From: Adhaeribacter rhizoryzae
GTDB lineage: Bacteria > Bacteroidota > Bacteroidia > Cytophagales > Hymenobacteraceae
Assembly (NCBI RefSeq): GCF_008629685.1
Contig: NZ_VWSF01000020.1
Coordinates: forward strand, 1-64,000
Reading direction: 5' to 3'
Length of the DNA stretch: 64,000 nt
The translations under genes were made by a program, and so were the position numbers. A model generated the notes under the pieces. The model saw only the letters and a list, made by a program, of their open reading frames with translations. It had not been told where the DNA came from and searched no databases. Of the stretch, positions 34,742 to 43,687 are shown one piece after another. Every line of letters starts with the position of its first letter. Position 1 is the first letter of the stretch.

Positions 34742-35485
34742 GGCTGAAAGAATATCCCTTTCAGGTTCCTAAGCAAATAAGGGTAGATGTACTGCTTATC
34801 GCCCAGTGGGGTCAAATGCTTTCTGGGGTAAATAGGTCGTATGGTAGCCAAGCACATTAGCCTTCTTACCCGCTCGTACCCCCTTTAAGACCCTAATATG
34901 CTAGCCTGGATTGCATCGTCAGCACCTCGACTGTATATGAGCATCCATCAATTGCAAATGCGGAGGTTATTGGCATACTCTTGCTCGGGCACATAATAGA
35001 AAGCCCTGCAAAGTGGCAGGGCTGTTAAGTTCTAATTGTATGAGAAATTTTCATTTCAAGAGCTATTATGGAATTGAATAAAAATTTAAAAATTAGATAA
35101 AAAACATACTCTAATTTTCTAAAAATTTAAATCAATTTAGGCTCTAAAATTAGAACTTAACGGCCCTGCCTGCAAAGGGGGAGCAGATTGCATTGTTGGC
35201 GAATGCTCAAATTATGGTGCGGGCATATCACTAACTTGTGCTCAGGTATAGTCCGTTCTTATTCAAGCGTTTTTTGACCTGCAGACGTGTGTCAGCTTCG
35301 GGTCTAATCCCGCTCCATCTCCAACTACCCAATTTAGCATACAGCACTTCTAGATTTATCTCTTTTTCTTGTTCTTTTCCTACTGTCCAGGAGAACACTA
35401 CTTGGGAGTTCAAAACAAACTCCTGCTTCCAATGTGATATCTGATTCGGGTATATTTCAAAATGAAAAGGCGGCTAACGTCTCCC
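34742..35485 (-). pseudogene. IS3-family transposase relic (orfA and start of orfB), split by a MITE
   Basis: Minus strand, orfB part: RQQCNLLPLCRAFYYVPEQE, then GYERVRRLMCLATIRPIYPR, LGDKQYIYPYLLRNLKG, with stops inside; this follows the HTH_21 region of IS3 transposases. The orfA part upstream (from about 35485) reads YPNQISHWKQEFVLNSQVVF and INLEVLYAKLG in two frames, as in the HPNQI..WK and LYAKIGQL motifs. The DDE core is missing. The orfB reading frame joins perfectly if 35014-35177 is removed. The 60-codon ORF at 35231-35413 is part of this relic, not a separate gene. Confidence 0.65.
35007..35177. mobile_element. MITE-like element (about 156 bp) with 7-bp target duplication
   Basis: Terminal inverted repeats of 23 bases with one mismatch: GGCAGGGCTGTTAAGTTC at 35015 and its complement ending at 35170. 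Target duplication TGCAAAG at 35007-35013 and 35171-35177. The inside is AT-rich and non-coding. It sits inside the IS3 relic, so it came later. The parent transposon is not in the window. Confidence 0.7.
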
Positions 35486-35810
35486 GCACTTTTTAATGCT
35501 TTTAGCACTACCTAGGCTTTGAATGCAACTGTAATTTTCTCCTTACTTTTTTCATCTTTACCACTCTTTTAGGTTATTACTCCTAAACTTATTTCGTGGT
35601 ATAATTTTGCCGGAGTATTATACCCTTTAAATGGAGAGAAATCCTTTCTTCTAAACAGAGTTTTTATTTTGAATAGCTTTTTTAAAGGTAAATCTTTTGG
35701 TTAGATACTAAATAGTGGTAATTTTATTCCATTAAAGGAGTACAGTCAATTTTCTTGCGTGATTCGTGGAGTAGGAATTATAGATAGAATGTAAATTATT
35801 GATTATTAAG
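35486..35810. other. Intergenic, no gene seen
   Basis: AT-rich stretch between the IS3 relic and the tRNA fragment. No gene or clear repeat was found. Confidence 0.4.
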
Positions 35811-35814
35811 GCTT

Positions 35815-35846
35815 TGGGAAGATGGTTCGAATCCCATCCTCTCTGC
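35815..35846 (+). tRNA. tRNA 3'-end fragment (possible attachment-site remnant)
   Basis: GATGGTTCGAATCCCATC is a T-arm with its GTTCGAATC loop, one G short of a full stem, followed by CTCTCTGC, which looks like a 3' acceptor strand. The D-arm, anticodon arm and 5' acceptor strand are absent; upstream DNA is AT-rich. It resembles the end of a tRNA-Ser-type gene, as left when an integrating element uses the tRNA 3' end. Not a working tRNA. Confidence 0.5.
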
Positions 35847-35862
35847 TGATAGTACTTATTAA

Positions 35863-35899
35863 AAAAAAGCCTTTGAATTATACATTCAAAGGCTTTTTT
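35863..35899. terminator. Strong rho-independent terminator
   Basis: AAAAAAGCCTTTGAAT, loop TATAC, ATTCAAAGGCTTTTTT: a perfect 16-bp stem with U runs on both strands, 16 bases after the tRNA fragment. It probably served the intact tRNA gene. Confidence 0.8.
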
Positions 35900-36373
35900 G
35901 TTTTGCTTGCTCCGCTAAATCGGGCATTTAAACTCATAGTTTACCAGCATCGCTTTTTAAGTGAGCAAATTATTTAAACTAGTTGCTATTATCCTACTCC
36001 AAGTAGCATGAACAACCTGCTATAGATGAAGGCTATTTTTGCGTCCTGTTTAACTCGCCCATTCCAGAAGAATCTTCTGCGTTATCTAATCAGAAAATTC
36101 TTCCAGAATGACCCAGATAAGTGAGATAATTTATTCTTTTCTGCTATGGAAACTGCTTTTTACTATTTGGTATTATTCAGCAATAAATATTTATCTTTTC
36201 CCGGTAAAATTTACCTTATAAAATTTCTTTTATAGACCTTAGTTTTTATTGTATATGCCCGCTTAGCAATTTCTGCCTGTTTAAATAATTTACTTATTCA
36301 GGAACATGCAGCCCTTTATTATGGGTGTAAATGATTAGAGGTTTTATTACTTACAAACAAACACTCGCGATGG
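35900..36373. other. Intergenic, no gene seen
   Basis: About 470 bases downstream of the terminator. AT-rich; no ORF with coding character, no repeat noticed. Confidence 0.4.
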
Positions 36374-36973
36374 TTAATTTAAAACCACCTGAGTTTCCGG
36401 TTCTGTTTCTTTTGCTTTTTCAAGACAGTTAAATACAAGTTTGTAAAATTCAGGCTGCGACTGCCAGGTTTTGCCAGTAACAATTCTTCCGTCCTGAACG
36501 GCCTGTTCTACATTCTCATAAATACCACCGCAAGATTCAACTTCAAATTTTACATGTTCGTAACAAGCAATCTTACGGCCATCTACGAGTCCAGCGGTTA
36601 CCAATATCTGAACGCCATGACAAATAGCAAATATGTATTTATTGCTGTTATAAAACGCTTTAACAATATTAAGTACCCGTTGATCATTGCGTAAAAACTC
36701 GGGCGCTCTGCCACCCGGAATAAGTAAGCAATGGTAGTCAGCCGGATTTACATCGTCAAACGAAAGGTCAGATTCTATCAGGTAACCTTGGCGTTCTATA
36801 TAGGTATCCCAACCCGGTTCAAAATCGTGCATCACCAGGTTCATTCGTTTTACAGCGGGTGCGGCAATTACAGGTTGGTAGCCGGCTTCCAGCAGCCGGT
36901 GCGAGGCATACAGGATTTCAAAACTTTCACCCGCATCACCAGTTATAATCAGAACTTTTTTATTGTTATTCAT
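36374..36973 (-). CDS. DJ-1/PfpI-family protein
   Basis: A 199-residue glutamine-amidotransferase-like protein of the DJ-1/PfpI superfamily. The nucleophile elbow is AICHG (C118, H119); LIPGGRAPEFLR (about 84-95) is the conserved loop before it; GDAGESFE near the start supplies the acidic residue that lowers the Cys pKa. The C-terminal part reads VQDGRIVTGKTWQSQPEF, as in PfpI proteins. Family members act as stress proteins, reported as chaperones, proteases or deglycases; the specific role is open. Cytoplasmic, monocistronic. Confidence 0.85.
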   Translation of the reverse strand: MNNNKKVLIITGDAGESFEILYASHRLLEAGYQPVIAAPAVKRMNLVMHDFEPGWDTYIERQGYLIESDLSFDDVNPADYHCLLIPGGRAPEFLRNDQRVLNIVKAFYNSNKYIFAICHGVQILVTAGLVDGRKIACYEHVKFEVESCGGIYENVEQAVQDGRIVTGKTWQSQPEFYKLVFNCLEKAKETEPETQVVLN

Positions 36974-37332
36974 AAAATTAATTTAGGATAAGAGAACTTT
37001 AAATATCTGTAATATTTTTTAAATATAATATTATGGTGGCAAGGCATTACAAAATTTCCTTCTAGTTGTACTAAAAATCAATACTAAAAGCACAACAAAA
37101 ATTTTATAAGCTATCCTGATAATGAAACCATTAAGTAGGAGCGTAAAAATTTATTAGTAACCTGTTTATTTATGAGAATAGACTTTTTATAGGTTAATCA
37201 TTTCGGACCGTAAATATTAACTATTGATTTTTAAATAAAGGAATACAGTTGTTTTGCTGGCTATTCCCATTTTTTTCCGGTTTTGTGCCCGAGCTTTGAT
37301 TAAAATTTATTTAAAACTTAAAATTTAAAGCT
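36974..37332. other. Divergent intergenic region
   Basis: Upstream of both the DJ-1 gene and the PepSY-like gene. Very AT-rich. No promoter matching the full consensus was found. Confidence 0.4.
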
Positions 37333-37776
37333 ATGCGGTTTATTATTTTTTTAGGCCTTTTACTAAGTAGTGGGTTTGCAGCTTGTAGCCAGGATATTAA
37401 TGCCAAGCGGGTACCGGCACTCGTAAATAATGCTTTAATGGCTAAATTTCCCAATGCCGTAGATATTGAATGGGAGAAAAAGAAAAATTTGTACGAAGCA
37501 GATTATGATGTAAACCAAACCGAATTTACGGCCTTAATAGATGCTTCCGGTAACATTGTTATGTACAAACAAGATATTCCGGTAACCGAAATACCAGCGG
37601 TGCTTTCGGGTACGCTGCAGAAAAGTTTTGCCGATTACAAGGTAGATGACGCGGAAAAAATACAGAAAGACGGTAAAATATTTTTCCAGGTGCAGTTAGA
37701 AAAAAATAATCAGGAGTTGAAGAAAGTATTTGCAGAGGATGGCCAGGCAACTACCGCCATTACTTACTGGGATTAA
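37333..37776 (+). CDS. PepSY-like secreted protein (147 aa)
   Basis: Signal peptide or lipoprotein leader (MRFIIFLGLLLSSGFAACSQ; the AAC could be a lipobox), then two PepSY-like (DUF2874 type) half-repeats: ALMAKFPNAVDIEWEKKKNL with YEADYDVNQTEFTALIDASG, and LQKSFADYKVDDAEKIQKDG with FFQVQLEKNNQELKKVFAED. Proteins of this type are periplasmic and may inhibit or scaffold others; no precise role known. The next gene follows after 62 bases on the same strand. Another PepSY-like protein lies at 40072. Confidence 0.8.
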   Translation: MRFIIFLGLLLSSGFAACSQDINAKRVPALVNNALMAKFPNAVDIEWEKKKNLYEADYDVNQTEFTALIDASGNIVMYKQDIPVTEIPAVLSGTLQKSFADYKVDDAEKIQKDGKIFFQVQLEKNNQELKKVFAEDGQATTAITYWD

Positions 37777-37838
37777 TTAAAATTAACTTCCTCAGCCCAG
37801 GGCCAGTATAATTAGACTTAACTTAAAAAGAATAATAT

Positions 37839-38741
37839 ATGTCTGGTATACGCAGCATTTGCGCAAATATGCTTTTAGCATTTTTTTTACTTTCCTGCGA
37901 TGGTAATAAAGCCGCTGATGCGGGTAAAAAATCGCCGGCGCAGGAAGCGAAGAAAAAGAAAAAAGACGATTGGAATAAAGAAGCGCCTTCTACGGACATA
38001 GCAATACGCCAGAAGTGGGAAGTGCCGGCTATTCTAAAAGAAGTATCGGGCATTGCCTTTTTGGGAAATAATCAATTTGCCTGTGTTCAGGACGAGGCGG
38101 GCGTAATATTTATTTTAAATACCAGTACCGGCAAAATAGATAAGCAGGTTACTTTTGGCGCTGCCGCCGACTACGAAGGAATTGCAATGGTGGGCAGAAC
38201 CGCTTATGTGGTGCGCAGCGAAGGTAAAATATTTGAAGTAGATAATATTGACCGGAAGCCTCCTCGCATTCGGGAATATAGTACCGGTTTAACTAAGAAG
38301 AACAACGTAGAAGGCATTGCTTACGACCAAAAGCAAAACCGCTTATTGCTGGTAATAAAAGGAGCCGAAGCCGGCACGAAAGACTACAAAGGCATTTACG
38401 CTTTTAACCTGCAAACAAAAAAGTTTGTAGCAGAACCAGTATTTAAAATAAATCTGCACGATTCTTTGCTGGCTAATTATAAAGGTGAAAACCTGAACAA
38501 GGCGCTACGGCCGGCTGAAATTGCCATAGATCCGGTTACGGGATTGATTTATTTGATTGAAGCCAGTAACCCGCAACTATTTATTTTAAACAACGATGGC
38601 TCGCTTAAATTGCGGTACAAGCTAGACGAAACTGTTTTTGGTCAACCGGAGGGGCTAACCTTTAGCCCCTCCGGCGACCTTTATATCTCGAACGAAGGAA
38701 AAAAAGAAAAAGGCAATATTTTAAAAGTTCAACTTCGTTAA
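37839..38741 (+). CDS. SdiA-regulated-type beta-propeller lipoprotein
   Basis: A 300-residue protein with a lipobox-like leader (LLAFFLLSCDGNK) and a Lys-rich linker (residues about 29-45). The rest is a beta-propeller like the SdiA-regulated family: LKEVSGIAFLGNNQFACVQD, ADYEGIAMVGRTAYVV, NNVEGIAYDQKQNRLLLV, RPAEIAIDPVTGLIYLIEAS and QPEGLTFSPSGDLYISNEG. The repeated E-G/S-I-A blade motifs are clear. Role unknown; possibly a surface or periplasmic esterase-like scaffold. Probably co-transcribed with the PepSY-like gene before it. Confidence 0.8.
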   Translation: MSGIRSICANMLLAFFLLSCDGNKAADAGKKSPAQEAKKKKKDDWNKEAPSTDIAIRQKWEVPAILKEVSGIAFLGNNQFACVQDEAGVIFILNTSTGKIDKQVTFGAAADYEGIAMVGRTAYVVRSEGKIFEVDNIDRKPPRIREYSTGLTKKNNVEGIAYDQKQNRLLLVIKGAEAGTKDYKGIYAFNLQTKKFVAEPVFKINLHDSLLANYKGENLNKALRPAEIAIDPVTGLIYLIEASNPQLFILNNDGSLKLRYKLDETVFGQPEGLTFSPSGDLYISNEGKKEKGNILKVQLR

Positions 38742-38878
38742 GTAAAGTGTCAGTAATATTCTTAATAAAATCACTTAACCCAAATTTTTTCCGCTCTTAG
38801 ATTAACTTTAAGTTACCCTTATTTATTCTTATCGTAAACGGCTGAAGCTCATTAGAACAACTGGTTTTTAATAAATAT

Positions 38879-39586
38879 TTAGAGCGGCTCCGGGTGTTGA
38901 AGCTTTCTGTTATAAGGCCGATAAAAGCTCAGGAAAACAAAGCAGGCCATCGCAAATTCATCTAACTCCCATTTCCAGCTATTTTGAATTAACAGCACTA
39001 GCAGAAAAGATACTACAAAGCAAATGCTGTAAGTTGGGGCTGGTAAAGGCAAACCGGTAATATTTATTATTTTACGAAACCAGGCAATATTTTTATATAA
39101 AATATTGAATACCAGAAAGTAAACAAACAAACTAAAATACATAAATACCCCAAAAATTAGTTTGTTCAGTTTAACTTCGCCTACTTTTAAATTATGCAGA
39201 TTAAATTCTTGCTGCGAATTAGCCATTTTAATTTTTTCCGGGGTTTCAAAACCTAATACCCGTTGTCCCCAGGAAATTTCTTCTCCAAAACCAAAAAAGA
39301 ATAGCAAAGCCGCCAGGCAAAAAAAGGCAACGGCAATTTTGTTTCGTGTATGAAATGCTTTGTAGAGGCAGGTAAAAGAAGTGAATAGCAGGAAAAAAGC
39401 GGTTAAATATTCGATGTACCCATCTTCAGCAATATACCTCTGAAATAAGGGCAAATTAATATAAAACAAGAGTAAGCCCAGCAAAACATGGCTTATGCCA
39501 AAAATGCAAATTATTTGTGCGGTAATATTAACCAGTTGGTTACGGTTAATTGCTTTTTTGCTTTGCCTTTCCGGAATATAATCCAT
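38879..39586 (-). CDS. Multi-pass membrane protein of unknown function (235 aa)
   Basis: About six hydrophobic helices (near 20-47, 60-78, 87-103, 143-165, 180-205, 210-225). Between helices 3 and 4 lies the conserved-looking motif FGEEISWGQRVLGFETPE followed by NLHNLKVGE, which I recall from uncharacterised bacterial membrane proteins. No transport or enzyme signature is certain. Convergent with the propeller gene upstream. Confidence 0.6.
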   Translation of the reverse strand: MDYIPERQSKKAINRNQLVNITAQIICIFGISHVLLGLLLFYINLPLFQRYIAEDGYIEYLTAFFLLFTSFTCLYKAFHTRNKIAVAFFCLAALLFFFGFGEEISWGQRVLGFETPEKIKMANSQQEFNLHNLKVGEVKLNKLIFGVFMYFSLFVYFLVFNILYKNIAWFRKIINITGLPLPAPTYSICFVVSFLLVLLIQNSWKWELDEFAMACFVFLSFYRPYNRKLQHPEPL

Positions 39587-40071
39587 TGCATTTATTTTAT
39601 TTAAATAATACAGGGCTATTACAAAGTTGTTGTTTTAATCTTTTAATCTCTCACCTCAAAAGAGAAATTTTCACAAATCTGCAAAAGTCAATAATATATA
39701 AAGTGTTGGTAGTTACACAGGTGCTTCACTTTTAGAACAACTAAATTAATTGTGGTAAATATTCGGGCTGCTTTAGCATTCCCAATTCTATCCAGTTTTA
39801 GATTTTACTTTTGATTGTACTTAAAAATTACAACTATAAAAGCAATATAAAGAAGGTCTTTCACCATTATTAACAAATGGTGGCCCTTGCAGGAGCTGGC
39901 TACTTTAAATATTGATAATCCTTGTGGTTGCGTAAATATTCATTCGCTTGGCTAAAAAGGTGGCGTAAAAAAGTTTTAAAATATTAGATACAGAAGCTGC
40001 CGGCAACCTGTTTGCCGGGCTAAAATAGAGCAAATAAGCAGTTTATATATTTTAATTTAATATTAATACGT
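39587..40071. other. Intergenic, no gene seen
   Basis: About 485 AT-rich bases. A small hairpin CACCATT/AATGGTG near 39865-39886 is the only structure noticed. Confidence 0.4.
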
Positions 40072-40509
40072 ATGAGAAACAAAATATTTTTAGGCGCGGG
40101 TATGCTTGCTGTCATGTTCTTATTTGGCTGCGAGAAAGAGCAAATAATAAGCAAAAACGATTTGCCCCAACCCGCCAAAGATTTTATCTCCACGCACTTT
40201 GCCGGTGTAGGAATTGCGTCCGTAGAAAAAGAAAGCGATATTCTGGAAAAAACCTACGATGTAATTTTAAGTAATGGTACTTCTTTAGATTTTAATGAAG
40301 ATGGTGCCTGTACCGAAATAGATGGCCATACAGATAAAATACCCGACAGTGTGGTGCCTACTAAAATATTAGAATACGTACAAACTAACTATGCTGCTGA
40401 TTTTATTACTAGCTGGGAAAAAGATGATTCTCAGCAGGATATAGAACTGGCCAGCAAACTGGAATTAAAATTTGGCCAGGAGAGCAACTTCCTGCAGCTG
40501 GAAAATTAA
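40072..40509 (+). CDS. PepSY-like lipoprotein (145 aa)
   Basis: Lipoprotein leader MRNKIFLGAGMLAVMFLFGC followed by EKEQ, then PepSY-like half-repeats: LPQPAKDFISTHFAGVGIAS with YDVILSNGTSLDFNEDG, and VVPTKILEYVQTNYAADFIT with IELASKLELKFGQE. The S-N-G-T-S-L-D-F strand is a hallmark of the family. Periplasmic; function unknown. About 26% acidic and basic residues, no metal motif. A hairpin with a T run follows at about 40612-40661. Confidence 0.8.
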   Translation: MRNKIFLGAGMLAVMFLFGCEKEQIISKNDLPQPAKDFISTHFAGVGIASVEKESDILEKTYDVILSNGTSLDFNEDGACTEIDGHTDKIPDSVVPTKILEYVQTNYAADFITSWEKDDSQQDIELASKLELKFGQESNFLQLEN

Positions 40510-40611
40510 TGCTTAACTATTCTGAATATCAGGATTAGTTACCTATAAGTAAACACCTTAGCAACCATAGCTATTTATTTAAACAATTTTTAGCTGCAAT
40601 GGTATTTACTT

Positions 40612-40662
40612 AAAAATAGGAGGCAAGCAGCATCTGTTTTGTGCGCCTTTTCTATTTTTTCT
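40612..40662 (+). terminator. Probable terminator after the PepSY-like lipoprotein
   Basis: AAAATAGGAGGC and GCGCCTTTTCTATTTTTT pair imperfectly, closing with a T run. Confidence 0.4.
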
Positions 40663-40726
40663 TTACGCCCCTAAACACCTGTATGCCGAGACACTTAAGA
40701 TTAGATATTACTTAAACGATACCCTT

Positions 40727-41728
40727 ATGTCTTATATTATTACCCGCCTCTTTTCAGGATTGTTCTTGCTCATTTCTCATTTAAGCGTTGCCCAAACAGA
40801 ACCGCTGGCACCTTTGTCTGTGCGGCCGCTGCTCACAGCCGATAGCCTTTACCAAGCCGCGCTAGCGGAACCCCAAAGTAAAGCACTAAATAATAATCTT
40901 TTTATTCCCGAAACCCCTGGTAACCTCGAAAGCAAGGTAATGGCTTTACGGTTGTTTTATAACCAGAATTTAGAGCGGTTAGCCGTGCCGCTAGCCACCG
41001 TTAACCAAAAATACGACGCACTTAATCCGCAGGTAAAAAGATTTGCGCTGCCGGCAGCTTTGGTGGGCATCGGTTTTGTAGGCCTGGGCCGCAATCATAT
41101 TTTTGATTATGATGCAGAGATTCACGAAGACATCATGGAAGAGCATGCAGGATTTAGGACCACTATAGATGACCATACCCGCTTAGTGCCGCTGGTGGCC
41201 GTTTATGGCTTAAATTTAGCCGGTATTAAAGGAAAGCATAACCTCGTAGAACTTTCTATAATTGCCTTAACCACCGATTATCTTTCGGGCATTATTACCA
41301 ACAATATTAAAACTTTAACCCGCGAACATCGCCCCGATGGCTCCAACGACGATTCTTTTCCTTCGGGCCATACAAGTTCTGCTTTTTCCAAAGCAACAAT
41401 TTTGTGGCAGGAGTACAAAGATGTAAGCATTTGGTATGGCGTGGGCGGCTATGCCTTTGCCTCGGCCACCGGCGCTTTACGCATGCTGAATAAAAAACAT
41501 TGGTTATCCGATGTGCTGGCCGGAGCCGGCGTGGGCATTTTAACTACCCAGGCGGTTTATGCGGTTTATCCGTGGGTTCAACAAAAAATAAAGCACACCA
41601 TACCCGCACTGGCGGAAAAGCAGCTAATGGTTATGCCGGCTTATACACAAGGCAGCATTGGCTTTAGTATGGTTTACGCGCTTAACAAACCCAACCAGGC
41701 TAAATACACCGCCAAGGCAAAAAGATAA
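40727..41728 (+). CDS. PAP2-family phosphatase, secreted/membrane
   Basis: A 333-residue protein with a signal peptide (ends SVAQ) and a PAP2 phosphatidic-acid-phosphatase domain. All three motifs are present: KTLTREHRPDGS, SFPSGHTSSAF and RMLNKKHWLSDVLAGAGVG (catalytic His). Members dephosphorylate lipid phosphates such as undecaprenyl pyrophosphate or phosphatidate. The C-terminal 60 residues contain a barrel-like end (MVYALNKPNQ). The porin gene follows after 38 bases, so the two are probably an operon; together they suggest phosphorus or polyphosphate handling at the envelope. Confidence 0.85.
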   Translation: MSYIITRLFSGLFLLISHLSVAQTEPLAPLSVRPLLTADSLYQAALAEPQSKALNNNLFIPETPGNLESKVMALRLFYNQNLERLAVPLATVNQKYDALNPQVKRFALPAALVGIGFVGLGRNHIFDYDAEIHEDIMEEHAGFRTTIDDHTRLVPLVAVYGLNLAGIKGKHNLVELSIIALTTDYLSGIITNNIKTLTREHRPDGSNDDSFPSGHTSSAFSKATILWQEYKDVSIWYGVGGYAFASATGALRMLNKKHWLSDVLAGAGVGILTTQAVYAVYPWVQQKIKHTIPALAEKQLMVMPAYTQGSIGFSMVYALNKPNQAKYTAKAKR

Positions 41729-41766
41729 GCTAAGGGCTCTTAGTGGTTGGGGTAGAAATTTTTATC

Positions 41767-42975
41767 ATGACAAAAACATTACTGCTACTCTTTTGGGTGT
41801 TAATGCTGAATAGTGCGTATGCGCAATCTAATTTGCAAGCATACTGGGACGATGGCTTAAATTTTCAGAGTCAGGATAGCTTGTTCCGCTTTTCGGTAGG
41901 CGGCAGGGTGCACTATGATGTTGCCTTTACGGGGCAATCGGCCGGGCTTGATAGTTTATTTGGCACACCCTCTGCCAAAGTACAGGTAAGGCGCGCCCGG
42001 CTAAGTTTTGAAGGTTCGCTTAACAAGGCCTTTACTTACGAATTTGAATTTACGTTTGGTGAAACCATTGAATTTGCCGATATGTACTTTGCTTTTCTGG
42101 AAGTTCCTTTCCTGGAACAGTTAACGATTGGCCATTTTCGGGAACCATTTGGTTTAGAAGAAATGACCAGCAGCAATGCCATTGTTTTTATGGAGCGTTC
42201 GTTAACCAGTGCTTTTGGCCCTTCGCGCAATACGGGTATTATGGTGCAAAAACAGTTCTTTAACAAAAAGCTCCGGGGCTATGCCGGTATGTTCCGGATT
42301 ACCGATGATTTGGGAAATGACCTGAAGGGCAAAGGCAATCATTCTTTTTCGAGCAGGTGGGCTTATACCCCTTTGGTGGCTAGTAACAACAGGTTGCTGC
42401 ATTTGGGCCTTTCGTACAATAATTTTACGCCAATTAATTCTATATATAGCATAGAACCCAACAATGAAGTAAATACAGAGCCGGAATATATGGCAACCCA
42501 TGAGATTGCCGGCGTAAGAAAGATAAATCAGTTGGTCGGCGAAATTGGTTACACTAAAGGTCCTTTAACTATTCAGAGCGAGTGGGTTAGTTCTAGGGTA
42601 AATTTACCCCAAAGTGCTGCCGCAGGTAACGGCGAAAACTCACAACTCCATAAAAGCTTTTATCTCATGACTTCGTATTTTCTGAAAGGTGGTTACCGCA
42701 GTTACAGCAGCCGTGGCAACCGGTTTTCGGCAATAAAACTAACCCAAAAGCATAGAACGGGTAGTTTAAGTGGTGCCTGGGAAACCGGGCTTCGGTTTTC
42801 TTACCTGGATTTAAGCGAGGCCAGGCAGCCTATACACACCCTCAGCAACGTTACCGCCGGCCTCAATTGGTATTACAACTCCAACACCAGGGTTATGTTT
42901 AATTATGTTTATTCTTTATTTAACAACGGTTTAAAAGCCAACACCCTGCAACTGCGCATGCAGGCTAGTTTCTGA
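41767..42975 (+). CDS. Porin O/P-type outer-membrane porin
   Basis: Start set at the ATG 41767 rather than a GTG at 41743, giving the signal peptide MTKTLLLLFWVLMLNSAYAQ. About 402 residues of 16-strand barrel, as in the phosphate-selective porin O/P family: VRRARLSFEGSLNKAFTYEF, LTIGHFREPFGLEEMTSSN (conserved G-x-F-x-x-P-F-G-L-E) and MERSLTSAFGPSRNTGI. Ends in an aromatic strand (LRMQASF). It lets small anions, phosphate or polyphosphate in the best-known members, cross the outer membrane; selectivity here is not proven. Translated just after a PAP2 phosphatase. Confidence 0.85.
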   Translation: MTKTLLLLFWVLMLNSAYAQSNLQAYWDDGLNFQSQDSLFRFSVGGRVHYDVAFTGQSAGLDSLFGTPSAKVQVRRARLSFEGSLNKAFTYEFEFTFGETIEFADMYFAFLEVPFLEQLTIGHFREPFGLEEMTSSNAIVFMERSLTSAFGPSRNTGIMVQKQFFNKKLRGYAGMFRITDDLGNDLKGKGNHSFSSRWAYTPLVASNNRLLHLGLSYNNFTPINSIYSIEPNNEVNTEPEYMATHEIAGVRKINQLVGEIGYTKGPLTIQSEWVSSRVNLPQSAAAGNGENSQLHKSFYLMTSYFLKGGYRSYSSRGNRFSAIKLTQKHRTGSLSGAWETGLRFSYLDLSEARQPIHTLSNVTAGLNWYYNSNTRVMFNYVYSLFNNGLKANTLQLRMQASF

Positions 42976-43060
42976 TACACCATAAACGCTCTTGGGAAAA
43001 CTGCTAGTCCGGTACGGGCAGATACGGCAAGGGTGTATCAATTATTCGGAAAAAAATAAT

Positions 43061-43109
43061 GGCGATTCTGAACTGGATATACATCAAACATATTCAGTTC
43101 AAAATCGCC
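43061..43109. terminator. Terminator between convergent porin and lipocalin-like genes
   Basis: GGCGATTCTGAACTG and CAGTTCAAAATCGCC form a 15-bp stem with one mismatch and a TTTTC tail; on the minus side it is preceded by an A run. Confidence 0.6.
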
Positions 43110-43165
43110 TTTTCAGGAGTAAATAAAAATTGTTATACCAATATTAACTATTGGCAAAAATATTA

Positions 43166-43687
43166 TTACTTCTTCTTTTCAAAGGTGTACACAACCGGAG
43201 ATTGCGTCATTACATTAACGCTATCGGTGGGGTTTATGGCATTTTCGCGGTGTTTCATTACAAATCGACCTTTGGCATTAACTACTTTTTCGTGCCGCTC
43301 AATAATTAAGGCGTCGGTGGTTATGCTGTTTACCTTGTATTGGGCATCAACATCTCCGTTTAGCACTAACTTATCGGTATCTTTTAACGCCCACGTTCCA
43401 CCGTTTGAGTAGCCGTATGGAATGCTGGTGTCTACTGTCCGATAATATAAATTTAGTGCGTAAGTACCATCACCTAAATTGCTGCCGCCTCTGTCAATTA
43501 TCAGCCGGCTATCATTTATGGCCTCGTACTGCGTACCTTCCTGCGTAATATGAGATAATTTCCAGTGACCGATTAATACTTCTTTCTCAGGGCTAAGGGG
43601 GGTAACTTCTTCTTTATCTTTATCGCAACCAACAAAGGCAAAAAGAGCTAATAAAAGAACAAGGGTATTAAATTTTAAAAGTTTCAC
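43166..43687 (-). CDS. Lipocalin-like lipoprotein (173 aa)
   Basis: Lipoprotein leader MKLLKFNTLVLLLALFAFVGC then DKDKEE. The mature part has the lipocalin-like layout of Bacteroidota: KEVLIGHWKLSHI at the first strand, NGGTWALKDTDKLVLNG, and SITTDALIIERHE, a G-x-W start and a late strand. Such domains bind small hydrophobic ligands or act as structural lipoproteins; function here is unknown. Confidence 0.7.
   Translation of the reverse strand: MKLLKFNTLVLLLALFAFVGCDKDKEEVTPLSPEKEVLIGHWKLSHITQEGTQYEAINDSRLIIDRGGSNLGDGTYALNLYYRTVDTSIPYGYSNGGTWALKDTDKLVLNGDVDAQYKVNSITTDALIIERHEKVVNAKGRFVMKHRENAINPTDSVNVMTQSPVVYTFEKKK

Noticed and set aside
35231-35413. 60-codon minus ORF as a separate gene
   Set aside because: Its INLEVLYAKLG segment belongs to an IS3 orfA relic together with flanking sequence.
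35810-35850. Complete tRNA gene
   Set aside because: Only the T-arm and 3' strand are present; no D-arm, anticodon arm or 5' acceptor strand upstream.
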